From Ilumatobacteraceae bacterium (GTDB lineage: Bacteria > Actinomycetota > Acidimicrobiia > Acidimicrobiales > Ilumatobacteraceae), in NCBI GenBank assembly GCA_019090765.1, contig JAHRVJ010000188.1:1-21012 (forward strand): a stretch of 21,012 bases of DNA, written 5' to 3'. The notes under the pieces were generated by a model. It saw nothing but the letters and a program-made list of their open reading frames with translations. It was not told the DNA's origin and did no database searches. Below are positions 6,272 to 14,268 of this stretch, piece by piece. The position numbers and the translations under genes are program-made. Position 1 is the first letter of the stretch. Each line of letters opens with the position of its first letter.

Positions 6272-9082
6272 ATGGGAATCCTTGATCGCATCCTCCGCGC
6301 CGGTGAAGGCAAGAAGTTGAAGGCCCTTGAAGGCATGGTCCCCGACGTCGGCGCATTCGAACCAGAGATCCAAAAGCTCTCCGACGACGCACTGAAGGCC
6401 AAGACCACCGAGTTCCGGCAGCGCCTCGAAAACGGTGCCGACCTCGACGACATCTTGCTCGAAGCGTTTGCCGTGATGCGCGAGGCGTCGACGCGGGTCA
6501 TTGGCCAGCGTCACTACGACGTTCAGCTGATGGGTGGCGCCGCCCTCCACTTCGGGTGGGTGGCCGAACAGAAAACCGGTGAGGGCAAAACGCTGGTATC
6601 GACGCTGCCCGCCTACCTCAACGGGCTGTCGGGCAAGGGTGTCCACCTGGTCACCGTTAATGACTATCTAGCTCGGCGCGACGCCGAATGGATGGGCGAG
6701 ATCCACCGCTGGCTTGGCCTCAATGTGGGCCTCATCATTCCTGGGTACCGGAATAGTCCCGCCGAGAAGCGTCGTAGCTACGACGCGGACATTACATACG
6801 CCACCAACAACGAGATGGGCTTCGACTACTTGCGCGACAACATGGCGCCGAAGAAGTCCGACAAGGTCCAACAACGCGGTCACAACTACTGCATCGTTGA
6901 CGAAGTTGACTCGATCCTCATCGATGAGGCTCGGACACCGCTGATCATTTCGGGTCGAGTCGCCGATGCCGCGAAGCTTTACTATCGCTTTGCCTCCATC
7001 GTTCGTGGGCTGAAACGCGACATTGACTACGAAGTCGAAGAGGACAAGCGGGTGGTGGTTCCGCTTGAAGAAGGCATTGAGCGGGTTGAAGCAGCCCTCG
7101 AAGTAGAGAACCTCTATGACAATGTGCAGGCCAATTTGGTGCACCAATTCACCGTGGCGCTCAAGGCCAAAGAGCTATACCGCCGCGACAAGGACTACAT
7201 CGTGCAGGGCGGCGAAGTAAAGATCGTCGACGAATTCACCGGCCGTATTCTCGAAGGTCGCCGCTGGTCAGAGGGTATTCACCAGGCGGTCGAAGCCAAA
7301 GAAGGCGTCAAGATCAAGGAGGAGAACCAGACCCTCGCAACGATCACTCTGCAGAACTACTTCCGGATGTACGACAAGCTCGCCGGAATGACCGGTACGG
7401 CCCAAACCGAAGCGGCCGAGCTGATGAACACCTATGGCCTCGGTGTGGTGCCAATCCCCACGAACCGGCCACTCGTACGCATCGATGCGCCTGACTTGAT
7501 CTACAAGTCCGAGGACGCCAAGTTCAACGCGATCATCGATGACATCGAACCTCGCCACGAGAAGGGCCAGCCGGTGCTTGTGGGCACGGCCAGCGTTGGC
7601 CGCAGTGAACACCTCGGGCGTCTTCTGGGTCAGCGCGGCATCACTCACGAAGTATTGAACGCGAAGCAACACACAAGAGAGGCCGAGATTGTCACTCAGG
7701 CCGGGCGTCTGGGTGCGGTAACCGTTGCTACCAACATGGCCGGTCGCGGCGTCGACATTGTGCTTGGCGGCAATGCAGAGGGCCTGGCCCGCCAGGACGT
7801 GTTGAAGGAAGGGCACTCCGAAGACGTGCTAATCGACGAAATCGAACTGCCGGTGCCGGTCGAAGAGATGCCAGAAGATTTCCAAGAGGACCGCAAGAAG
7901 GCTCTCGCTCGGTACAACGAACTACTTGAGGGTTATGCCTCTGAGTGCAAGGCCGAGGGCGAAACCGTTCGTGAAGTCGGTGGGCTGTATGTCGTGGGGT
8001 CTGAGCGCCACGACAGCCGTCGCATCGACAATCAGCTCCGCGGGCGTGCCGGTCGCCAGGGCGATCCCGGCGAGACCCGTTTCTATCTGAGCCTCGACGA
8101 CGACCTGATGCGGCTGTTCGCAACGGGAGCGTTGAACTATGTGATGGGCCGTGCTCTCCCCGACGACGAAGCAATCGAGGCCAAGATGGTCACGAAGGCG
8201 ATCGAGCGGGCGCAAACCACGGTTGAAACGAAGAACGCGGAGATCCGCAAGAACGTTCTCAAGTACGACGAAGTGATGAACGAGCAGCGCAAGGTGATCT
8301 ACCAGCGCCGCGACCAGATCCTCGATGGCGAAGATTTGCGGTCGGCGGCGATGGAGTACCTCGCTGACGCCGTTGATTCCTTGATCACTACCTATTGTTC
8401 GTCGGCTGCCGACGACGAGTGGGATCTCGAAGGTCTCGCGCAGGAACTCACTACCTATTGGCCGAACTCGACCGACGCCGAGACGCTGCGAAAGCTTGCC
8501 GATACCGACGAGATCTACGACGTCGTAATGACCAGAGCAACTGATCATTACGCGCGTCGCGAAGAAGAGCTCGGCGAAGAAGTGCTGCGCCAAGTTGAAC
8601 GCCAGGTGATGCTACGGATCATCGATCAGCGCTGGCGCGAGCATCTTGAGGAGATGGATTATCTCCAGGGCGGTATCAATCTGCGGGCAATGGGCCAGAA
8701 AGATCCGTTGACCGAATGGCAGCGCGAGGGTTTCGAAATGTTCGGGTTGATGATGACCGGCATCGCACAGGATTTCGTTAAGTACGTGATGCATGTGCAG
8801 GTTGTTCAGAACCAATCCGAACAACAGCAGCAAGCACCTGCGACTTCAGTTGTGCAGAACGTCCAGACCAGCTCATCTGACGACGTGGAAACACACGGGT
8901 TCGACCGGGCGGCTCGCGCCGCGGTTGCCGACGGCGATCTTCCCCCAGAGGCGGCTCCGCCCAAGCCGTCGAGCACCAAGCAGCAAACGGTGGTTAAGGA
9001 CGACTTCTCCAAGACCCCTCGCAATGCTCCTTGTCCGTGCGGTTCGGGGAAGAAGTTCAAGCAATGCCACGGCGCGTCCTAG
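6272..9082 (+). CDS. secA: preprotein translocase ATPase SecA
   Basis: This 936-residue ATPase motor works with the SecYEG channel at the cytoplasmic membrane to push unfolded preproteins across. Walker A (KTGEGKT) is at residues 101-107 and the DEVD Walker B box is at 210-213, followed by IDEARTPLIISG. The helicase-like second nucleotide domain includes NMAGRGVDIVLGG and DNQLRGRAGRQGDPG. The helical scaffold segment DQRWREHLEEMDYLQGGI is near residue 790. A Gln/Ser-rich linker leads to a complete SEC-C zinc motif with C921, C923, C932 and H933, which marks the housekeeping SecA1 type. ATG 6272 gives the family N-terminus MGILDRILRAGEGKK; an upstream GTG at 6245 would add nine residues not typical of SecA. 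prfB follows after 30 bases. Confidence 0.98.
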   Translation: MGILDRILRAGEGKKLKALEGMVPDVGAFEPEIQKLSDDALKAKTTEFRQRLENGADLDDILLEAFAVMREASTRVIGQRHYDVQLMGGAALHFGWVAEQKTGEGKTLVSTLPAYLNGLSGKGVHLVTVNDYLARRDAEWMGEIHRWLGLNVGLIIPGYRNSPAEKRRSYDADITYATNNEMGFDYLRDNMAPKKSDKVQQRGHNYCIVDEVDSILIDEARTPLIISGRVADAAKLYYRFASIVRGLKRDIDYEVEEDKRVVVPLEEGIERVEAALEVENLYDNVQANLVHQFTVALKAKELYRRDKDYIVQGGEVKIVDEFTGRILEGRRWSEGIHQAVEAKEGVKIKEENQTLATITLQNYFRMYDKLAGMTGTAQTEAAELMNTYGLGVVPIPTNRPLVRIDAPDLIYKSEDAKFNAIIDDIEPRHEKGQPVLVGTASVGRSEHLGRLLGQRGITHEVLNAKQHTREAEIVTQAGRLGAVTVATNMAGRGVDIVLGGNAEGLARQDVLKEGHSEDVLIDEIELPVPVEEMPEDFQEDRKKALARYNELLEGYASECKAEGETVREVGGLYVVGSERHDSRRIDNQLRGRAGRQGDPGETRFYLSLDDDLMRLFATGALNYVMGRALPDDEAIEAKMVTKAIERAQTTVETKNAEIRKNVLKYDEVMNEQRKVIYQRRDQILDGEDLRSAAMEYLADAVDSLITTYCSSAADDEWDLEGLAQELTTYWPNSTDAETLRKLADTDEIYDVVMTRATDHYARREEELGEEVLRQVERQVMLRIIDQRWREHLEEMDYLQGGINLRAMGQKDPLTEWQREGFEMFGLMMTGIAQDFVKYVMHVQVVQNQSEQQQQAPATSVVQNVQTSSSDDVETHGFDRAARAAVADGDLPPEAAPPKPSSTKQQTVVKDDFSKTPRNAPCPCGSGKKFKQCHGAS

Positions 9083-9112
9083 GTCACGCCTGCGACTTGC
9101 GGGAGCAGCCTG

Positions 9113-10225
9113 ATGCGTGACTTCACACCCGATATCCGAGACCTGCAACGCCGTGTCAGCGAAGCGGAGAGTTATCTGGCGGTCACCGAGAACCGTGAGC
9201 GGTTCGCCGTGCTCGAAGCGGAGGTATCAGACCCGGCCTTGTGGGACGATCAGGAGCGAGCCAAGAAGCTGAACACCGAATACGCCAACATCAAAGACGA
9301 CTTGGCGACCTACGACAATCTGATCGAGCAGATCGCTGATATCGAAGTACTGCACGAGCTAGCTCGCGACGAAGACGACGAATCGCAGGAACCCGAGATC
9401 GAGGCATCTATTGCGGTCGCTGCCGGGATCGTCAATCAGCTCGAGTTGCGCAGCATGTTCACCGGCGAGCACGACGACAACGACTGCATTGTGCAAATCA
9501 ACGCCAAAGATGGTGGCGTCGATGCTCAAGACTTCTCCGAGATGCTGTTGCGAATGTACGAACGTTGGTGTGAGCGTCGGGGTTTTACGATCAGCCTCAA
9601 TGGCGTCTCGGAAGGGCAAGAGGCCGGCATCATGTCGGCCGAGGTGACCATCACCGGTCGCTACGCGTACGGTCTGATGACCGCCGAACGTGGCACCCAC
9701 CGCCTCGTGCGGATTAGCCCGTTCGACAACCAGGGCCGTCGACAGACTTCGTTCGCGGCCGTGCAGGTGTGGCCGCTACTTGAAGATGTTGATGTTGATG
9801 TTGATGATTCCGATATCCGGATGGAGGTGTTCCGGGCATCGGGCGCCGGTGGTCAGCACATCAACAAGACCTCCTCAGCCGTTCGCTTGATTCACGAGCC
9901 GACAGGATTGGTGGCCAGCTCGCAGGAAGAGCGCAGCCAGCTACAGAACCGTGAGCGGGCAATGGGCCGACTCACGGCGATGATTGCGGCGAAGGCCGAA
10001 GAAGACCGCGCTGCAGAACTTGATTCCATCGCCGGGAAACAGGCTCAGGTCGGCTGGGGAAGCCAGATTCGTAGCTATGTCCTCCAGCCGTACCAAATGG
10101 TGAAAGACCTGCGCACCGAGATCGAAACAGCCGACGTCAGTGGGGTACTCGACGGCGACATCGACGAATTCGTGGAGGGATACCTCCAGTGGCGTCGCGC
10201 TCAGCGCGAGAATCCCGACGCCTAG
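9113..10225 (+). CDS. prfB: peptide chain release factor 2 (RF2)
   Basis: This 370-residue class I release factor recognises UGA and UAA stop codons and triggers hydrolysis of peptidyl-tRNA on the ribosome. The RF2-specific SPF tripeptide is at residues 202-204 and the catalytic GGQ at 246-248. The conserved SQIRSYVLQPYQMVKDLRT segment follows near residue 322. The frame is continuous from ATG to TAG with no in-frame UGA near codon 25, so the autoregulatory +1 frameshift known from E. coli is absent. The start is supported by GGGAG at 9101-9105, seven bases upstream. It follows secA by 30 bases and precedes ftsE by 74, an arrangement common in actinobacteria. Confidence 0.97.
   Translation: MRDFTPDIRDLQRRVSEAESYLAVTENRERFAVLEAEVSDPALWDDQERAKKLNTEYANIKDDLATYDNLIEQIADIEVLHELARDEDDESQEPEIEASIAVAAGIVNQLELRSMFTGEHDDNDCIVQINAKDGGVDAQDFSEMLLRMYERWCERRGFTISLNGVSEGQEAGIMSAEVTITGRYAYGLMTAERGTHRLVRISPFDNQGRRQTSFAAVQVWPLLEDVDVDVDDSDIRMEVFRASGAGGQHINKTSSAVRLIHEPTGLVASSQEERSQLQNRERAMGRLTAMIAAKAEEDRAAELDSIAGKQAQVGWGSQIRSYVLQPYQMVKDLRTEIETADVSGVLDGDIDEFVEGYLQWRRAQRENPDA
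9785..9808 (+). repeat. short in-frame tandem repeat in prfB
   Basis: GATGTT occurs three times in a row (9785-9802), followed by the near copy GATGAT (9803-9808). It encodes alternating Asp-Val in the acidic stretch between the SPF and GGQ regions, where RF2 proteins are usually acidic. Confidence 0.8.
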
Positions 10226-10299
10226 CGAGTTGCCCGGGGTGACACCGATGGGGTGCTCCCCAGCGGTACCCTTGGCGAGCCCTTCGGGGAGATACCGCC

Positions 10300-10977
10300 A
10301 TGATTCGACTAGAGAACGTAACCAAGAGCTATTCCGCCGATGTGGTCGCCGTTCGCGACGCCAGTTTCGATGTCGCGAAGGGCGAATTCGTGTTCCTCGT
10401 TGGCCCCTCGGGCTCAGGAAAGAGCACGCTGCTGCGAATGCTCAATCGGCAGGATCGACCCGAACGCGGCGCGGTATGGGTCGCTGGACGCAACATCGTC
10501 GATATGCCACCTGGCCGGGTTCCCCATCTCCGTCGCAATATCGGCAACATCTTCCAGGACTACAAGCTGCTGCTCGAAAAGAGTGTTTTTGAGAACGTGG
10601 CGTTCGCGCAGGAAGTAATTGGACGCCCGCCGCACGTCATCAAACAACAGGTGCCCGCAGTGCTTGAACTCGTTGGTCTGGCTGGCAAGGAAGATCGACT
10701 GCCGAGCCAGTTGTCGGGTGGCGAGCAGCAGCGTGTTTCAGTTGCGCGTGCCTTTGTTAATCGGCCGCTGATTTTGCTTGCCGACGAGCCCACTGGCAAC
10801 CTTGACCCGGCCACTGGTGAGGGCATCATGCGCCTGCTCGACCGCATCAATAAGACCGGAACCACCGTGGTGATGGCGACCCATGACCAACGCATCGTGA
10901 ACACCATGCGTAAACGAGTGATTCAACTCGACCGTGGCGTGATCGTGCGCGACCAGGCCCGCGGCGTCTACGAGTGA
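10300..10977 (+). CDS. ftsE: cell division ATP-binding protein FtsE
   Basis: This 225-residue cytoplasmic ABC ATPase pairs with FtsX at the division site, where the complex switches on peptidoglycan hydrolases through a periplasmic or extracellular partner. Walker A GPSGSGKST is at residues 35-43. The Q-loop is in NIGNIFQDYKLL, the signature LSGGEQQRVSVARAF lies near residue 140, and Walker B is LLADEPTGNLDP. The H-loop is MATHDQRIV. The start ATG is preceded by GGGGAG at 10286-10291, eight bases upstream. ftsX follows after 13 bases, so the pair is co-transcribed and translated in tandem. Confidence 0.96.
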   Translation: MIRLENVTKSYSADVVAVRDASFDVAKGEFVFLVGPSGSGKSTLLRMLNRQDRPERGAVWVAGRNIVDMPPGRVPHLRRNIGNIFQDYKLLLEKSVFENVAFAQEVIGRPPHVIKQQVPAVLELVGLAGKEDRLPSQLSGGEQQRVSVARAFVNRPLILLADEPTGNLDPATGEGIMRLLDRINKTGTTVVMATHDQRIVNTMRKRVIQLDRGVIVRDQARGVYE

Positions 10978-10990
10978 AGTGAGCTGACTA

Positions 10991-11893
10991 GTGCTGGCAC
11001 GCCTTCGATATACCCTGCGCGAAACCTTCGACAGTTTTCGCCGCAACGCCACTTTGACGCTGGCCGCGGTTATCACCGCGGCCATCTCCCTGCTCGGAGT
11101 GGGGCTCACATTGTTGAGCCAGCACGCGTTCGACAATCTTCTCGCCAGGTGGGAAGGCGGTGTCGAAATGATCGTTTTCATGAACCCGACGGCCACTTCC
11201 GATCAGCTACAGCTGGTGGAAGACGCACTTACCGCGCAGAGCCAGTTCATTGCCGAATCGACCTATTGCGACGAGCAGTGTTCGCTTACCGAAGCGGACC
11301 GCATTTTTGCTGGCGAGCCGGGGGTGCGCGATCTACTCAATGAGGAGAACATCCTCACGCAGTACAAGACTGTGCCCACTGACGAAACCGACGTGGAGAC
11401 TTTGCGGCTCGTGTCAGATGCGTTCTCAGAGTTACCTGGGGTTTACGACGTGAGTTTCGCGGAAGACCAGATCAGTCTGATTTCTCAGCTGCAGAGCTTC
11501 TTTGGGTTCCGATTGCTGATGTTGTCGGTGTTTTTGTTGTTAGCGGCGATTCTGTTGATCTGGAACACCATTCGAACCGCGATATTCGCGCGCCGTCGAG
11601 AGATCGAAGTGATGAAGCTCGTTGGCGCGACCGATTGGTTCATCAGGATTCCATTCATGCTCGAAGGTTTACTCCACGGCGTAATCGGTGGTGCGCTCGC
11701 CAGCGTTGGCCTGTGGGCGTGGAACACCCAGTGGACCAATGGCGTCCAGAGTTTCCCCGACAACAGTGGGTTCTCGGCCCTGGTCGTTGTCGATGGTTAC
11801 GACAAGACCGTGATGCTGATCATGTTCGTCATTGGCGCATTGGCCGGTGCGATCGGATCCGGCATCGCGGCGAGCAGATTCCTCGACGTCTAG
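10991..11893 (+). CDS. ftsX: cell division membrane protein FtsX
   Basis: This 300-residue membrane partner of FtsE has the FtsX layout: an N-terminal cytoplasmic segment, a first membrane helix (about 22-44), an extracytoplasmic domain (about 45-165), then three C-terminal helices (about 170-195, 215-240, 272-293). The cytoplasmic loop RREIEVMKLVGATDWFIRIPF after the second helix is a strong family mark and couples to FtsE. The outer domain carries two cysteines four residues apart (C93 and C97), which could form a disulfide outside the cell. The start is GTG 10991, with only a weak GTGAG upstream. In many actinobacteria smpB or a peptidase follows directly; here 189 bases without a recognisable gene come next. 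Confidence 0.95.
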   Translation: MLARLRYTLRETFDSFRRNATLTLAAVITAAISLLGVGLTLLSQHAFDNLLARWEGGVEMIVFMNPTATSDQLQLVEDALTAQSQFIAESTYCDEQCSLTEADRIFAGEPGVRDLLNEENILTQYKTVPTDETDVETLRLVSDAFSELPGVYDVSFAEDQISLISQLQSFFGFRLLMLSVFLLLAAILLIWNTIRTAIFARRREIEVMKLVGATDWFIRIPFMLEGLLHGVIGGALASVGLWAWNTQWTNGVQSFPDNSGFSALVVVDGYDKTVMLIMFVIGALAGAIGSGIAASRFLDV

Positions 11894-12070
11894 TCGCCGC
11901 GTTACCAGTCATCGGAAGTTGTTGCTGGGTAAGTTGCCGACGGCGTTCGGGGTGGCAGCCGAGCTCTGGGTCAGTTGGGACTTCAAGGGTCGCGTCGACC
12001 TCGGTTGCGAAGTGCGAACCCTCGTCCGTGAGGATCGAGCTTCGCGTCCACTTGAGAATCGGCTAACCGT

Positions 12071-12076
12071 TATTGT
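12071..12076 (+). promoter_or_regulatory. -10 element TATTGT, leaderless start of the crotonase gene
   Basis: TATTGT matches TANNNT and differs from TATAAT at two positions. It ends exactly six bases before ATG 12083, which puts the predicted +1 on the A of the start codon. No Shine-Dalgarno lies in front of the ATG. TTGAGA at 12052-12057 is only 13 bases upstream, too close for a standard -35. Confidence 0.5.
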
Positions 12077-12082
12077 CCAGGT

Positions 12083-12946
12083 ATGGAGTATTCCGAGATT
12101 CGGTACGACGTTGCCGACCAAATCGCGACAATTACCTTGCATCGTCCAAAGCGGATGAACGCATTCACCTACACGATGATGCGTGAGCTCGTTGACGCCT
12201 TTGACCGTGTTGACGCTGACGATGAGGTCCGCGTGGTGATCGTTACTGGTGACGGCGAGCGTGCCTTTTGTGCGGGAGCCGACCTATCTGGAGGTACTGA
12301 GTCTCTCGCTCGTTTTGAACGCGATGAGGCGCCGACCGAGGGCACCCCGCGGGATCCGGGAGGACAGCTGTCCCTGCGGATTTTCGAGTGCAAGAAACCC
12401 GTAATTGGCGCAATCAACGGAGCTGCAGTTGGGGTTGGCGCAACCATGACGTTGCCGATGGACATCCGGCTGGCAAGTGAGACTGCCCGATTTGGGTTTG
12501 TGTTCACCCGTCGTGGGATAGTCCCCGAAGCATGCTCTTCATATTTCCTGCCCCGCCTGGTAGGCATCAGTACAGCTACCGAATGGTGCTATTCAGGCCG
12601 GCTTCTGCCAGCCGGCGAGGCGGAGCAGCGGGGGCTCGTGCGTAGCGTGCATGCGCCTGATGAACTGCTACCCGCGGCACGTGAGATAGCTCGTGAGATT
12701 GCCGATAACACATCCGCTGTTTCGGTTGCCTTGACACGTCAGATGCTTTGGCGGATGCTTGGCGCCAGTAGTCCAATGGAAGCTCACCGGGTTGAATCGC
12801 GAGCCTTTCACCTCCGAGGCGATAGCGCTGATTGCGAAGAGGGGATCGCGAGCTTTTTGGAAAAGCGCCTACCCACGTACCCCGACCGGGTCAGTGATGG
12901 TCTCCCCGACGTCTTTCCCGACTACGAGACACCTGAGTATCAATAA
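12083..12946 (+). CDS. enoyl-CoA hydratase/isomerase-family protein
   Basis: This 287-residue crotonase-fold enzyme is expected to act on a CoA thioester in fatty-acid or related breakdown. Oxyanion-hole motifs are visible: FCAGADLSGG at about residues 62-71 and NGAAVGVGATM at 112-122. The position of the first catalytic glutamate of classical hydratases is Thr121 here. A glutamate is present at E149 in GIVPEACSS, as in members with isomerase-like or uncertain chemistry, so hydration should not be assumed. The C-terminus includes the common SFLEKRLPTYPDRVSDGLP stretch. There is no Shine-Dalgarno; a -10-like TATTGT six bases before the ATG suggests a leaderless mRNA. It stands alone, 189 bases after ftsX. 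Confidence 0.9.
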   Translation: MEYSEIRYDVADQIATITLHRPKRMNAFTYTMMRELVDAFDRVDADDEVRVVIVTGDGERAFCAGADLSGGTESLARFERDEAPTEGTPRDPGGQLSLRIFECKKPVIGAINGAAVGVGATMTLPMDIRLASETARFGFVFTRRGIVPEACSSYFLPRLVGISTATEWCYSGRLLPAGEAEQRGLVRSVHAPDELLPAAREIAREIADNTSAVSVALTRQMLWRMLGASSPMEAHRVESRAFHLRGDSADCEEGIASFLEKRLPTYPDRVSDGLPDVFPDYETPEYQ

Positions 12947-13089
12947 CGGGCTCAACGAACGGGCGCGGCGTGACGCTTGACACGGAGGTATGGGGAATTT
13001 CTCAAGTCTGGCGAGGTTCTTACCGATGTCTTGAATAACGAGATGATCATGCTTCACGACCGAAGCACCGAACTACCAAGGGAACTGCC

Positions 13090-13302
13090 ATGACGACCAC
13101 GCTGATTGAACGACTGAGCACTGGTGATGTGATTGAGATGACCTCACCTGACAACGACGTGATGACCGTACTCGTATTGCTCGCAACCGATGACTCACTC
13201 GTCCTCGATCCGTGCAACGGTGAAACCCCCTTCGTGCTGAATGCTGCCGAGCTCGGGGAGTACCGCAAGTTCGACCCCGAAGTACTATTCGCTGACGCCT
13301 GA
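13090..13302 (+). CDS. small protein of unknown function (70 aa)
   Basis: I do not recognise the family. The 70-residue protein is acidic and alternates short hydrophobic stretches (VMTVLVLLA, DSLVLDP, FVLNAAEL) with turns, which suggests a small beta-rich fold. It has no membrane segment or signal peptide and a single cysteine. ATG 13090 is preceded by AAGGGAA at 13078-13084, a plausible ribosome-binding site. It lies 143 bases after the crotonase gene and 39 bases before the ABC-transporter ATPase on the same strand; the latter may have its own promoter. Protein-like composition and the ribosome-binding site support it as real. Confidence 0.7.
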   Translation: MTTTLIERLSTGDVIEMTSPDNDVMTVLVLLATDDSLVLDPCNGETPFVLNAAELGEYRKFDPEVLFADA

Positions 13303-13326
13303 GCCTCCGCGGTGTGATGATGCCGG

Positions 13327-13332
13327 TAGCTT
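13327..13332 (+). promoter_or_regulatory. possible -10 element TAGCTT before the ABC transporter genes
   Basis: TAGCTT fits TANNNT and ends nine bases before ATG 13342. There is no Shine-Dalgarno between it and the ATG. The spacing is slightly long for a strictly leaderless mRNA. Confidence 0.35.
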
Positions 13333-13341
13333 CGTCCATCG

Positions 13342-14268
13342 ATGCTGGCAATTGAAGTAAGAGACCTCCGCAAGCATTACGGCGATCTGTACGCAGTAGA
13401 TGGCGTGACGTTTGATGTCCGCCAAGGCGAAGTTTATGCATTGCTCGGTGAGAACGGAGCTGGTAAGTCGACGATCGTAGAGATCCTCGAAGGCCACCGC
13501 AGCGCGACATCCGGGCAGGCCCAAGTCCTCGGTATCGACCCCGCGGCCGCGAAGCGCGACTTCCGCGACCGGATCGGCATTGTTCTCCAATCCTCCGGAA
13601 TCGAGCGGGAATTCACCGTTCGTGAAGTGATCGAGCTGTATGGCGGCTGTTACCGAGAGCGCCGTTCAGCTGAAGAACTTGTGGCTCTCGTTGGCTTGCA
13701 GGACAAGCTCAACGCGCGTATCGGTTCGCTTTCTGGTGGCCAGCAGCGACGAGTTGACCTGGCGCTCGGAATCGTCGGAAAGCCCGAAGTGCTATTCCTT
13801 GATGAACCCACCACCGGCTTTGACCCCGCGGCTCGCCGTAAGTCGTGGGACCTGATCGAGCAAATGGGCACTGACGGCACCAGCGTCTTGCTGACGACGC
13901 ACTACCTCGACGAAGCCGAACGCCTGGCTGATCGTGTCGGAGTGCTCGCTAAGGGTCAGCTAATCGCTGAAGGCACACCCGAGGATCTGATCAGCCAGGT
14001 CAGTGGGACCACGGTCAGCTTCATGGTGCCGGACACCACGGAGTTGAGTGAGGCGCCAGGTGTGTTCGGGCCTCTGCTCGGCACCGAAGTGAGAATCTCG
14101 GGCAGGTTGATCGAGGCATCGGTGGAACATCCGGCCGAGGCAGTAAACCGCCTAACGAGTTGGGCACTCGACGCTGAAGTGGAGCTTGAATCGCTATCGG
14201 TTCGTCGGGCGTCGCTGGAGGACGTATACCTCTCACTGACCGCGACCGATAACGAGGAAGCGGAATGA
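13342..14268 (+). CDS. ABC transporter ATP-binding protein (ABC-2 exporter type)
   Basis: This 308-residue ATPase is of the CcmA/DrrA-like branch that drives ABC-2 exporters. Walker A GENGAGKST is at residues 36-44. The signature SLSGGQQRRVDLALGI is near 131-146, Walker B is VLFLDEPTTGFDP and the H-loop is LLTTHYLDEAERL. A C-terminal extension of about 80 residues after the ATPase core ends in RRASLEDVYLSLT, typical of this branch. Its TGA overlaps the permease ATG (ATGA at 14265-14268), so the two are translated together. The cargo cannot be inferred: drug, lipid and polysaccharide exporters all look like this. Confidence 0.93.
   Translation: MLAIEVRDLRKHYGDLYAVDGVTFDVRQGEVYALLGENGAGKSTIVEILEGHRSATSGQAQVLGIDPAAAKRDFRDRIGIVLQSSGIEREFTVREVIELYGGCYRERRSAEELVALVGLQDKLNARIGSLSGGQQRRVDLALGIVGKPEVLFLDEPTTGFDPAARRKSWDLIEQMGTDGTSVLLTTHYLDEAERLADRVGVLAKGQLIAEGTPEDLISQVSGTTVSFMVPDTTELSEAPGVFGPLLGTEVRISGRLIEASVEHPAEAVNRLTSWALDAEVELESLSVRRASLEDVYLSLTATDNEEAE

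Noticed and set aside
9113..9200. Possible programmed +1 frameshift in prfB
   Set aside because: The reading frame is continuous, with no in-frame TGA near codon 25 and no slippery CTT-TGA.
12977..13032. TTGACA (12977-12982) as a -35 box and a mini-gene starting at ATG 12990 behind GGAGG
   Set aside because: No -10 box lies at 16-18 bases from TTGACA. The mini-frame is only 14 codons, and its ATG is too close to the GGAGG for initiation.
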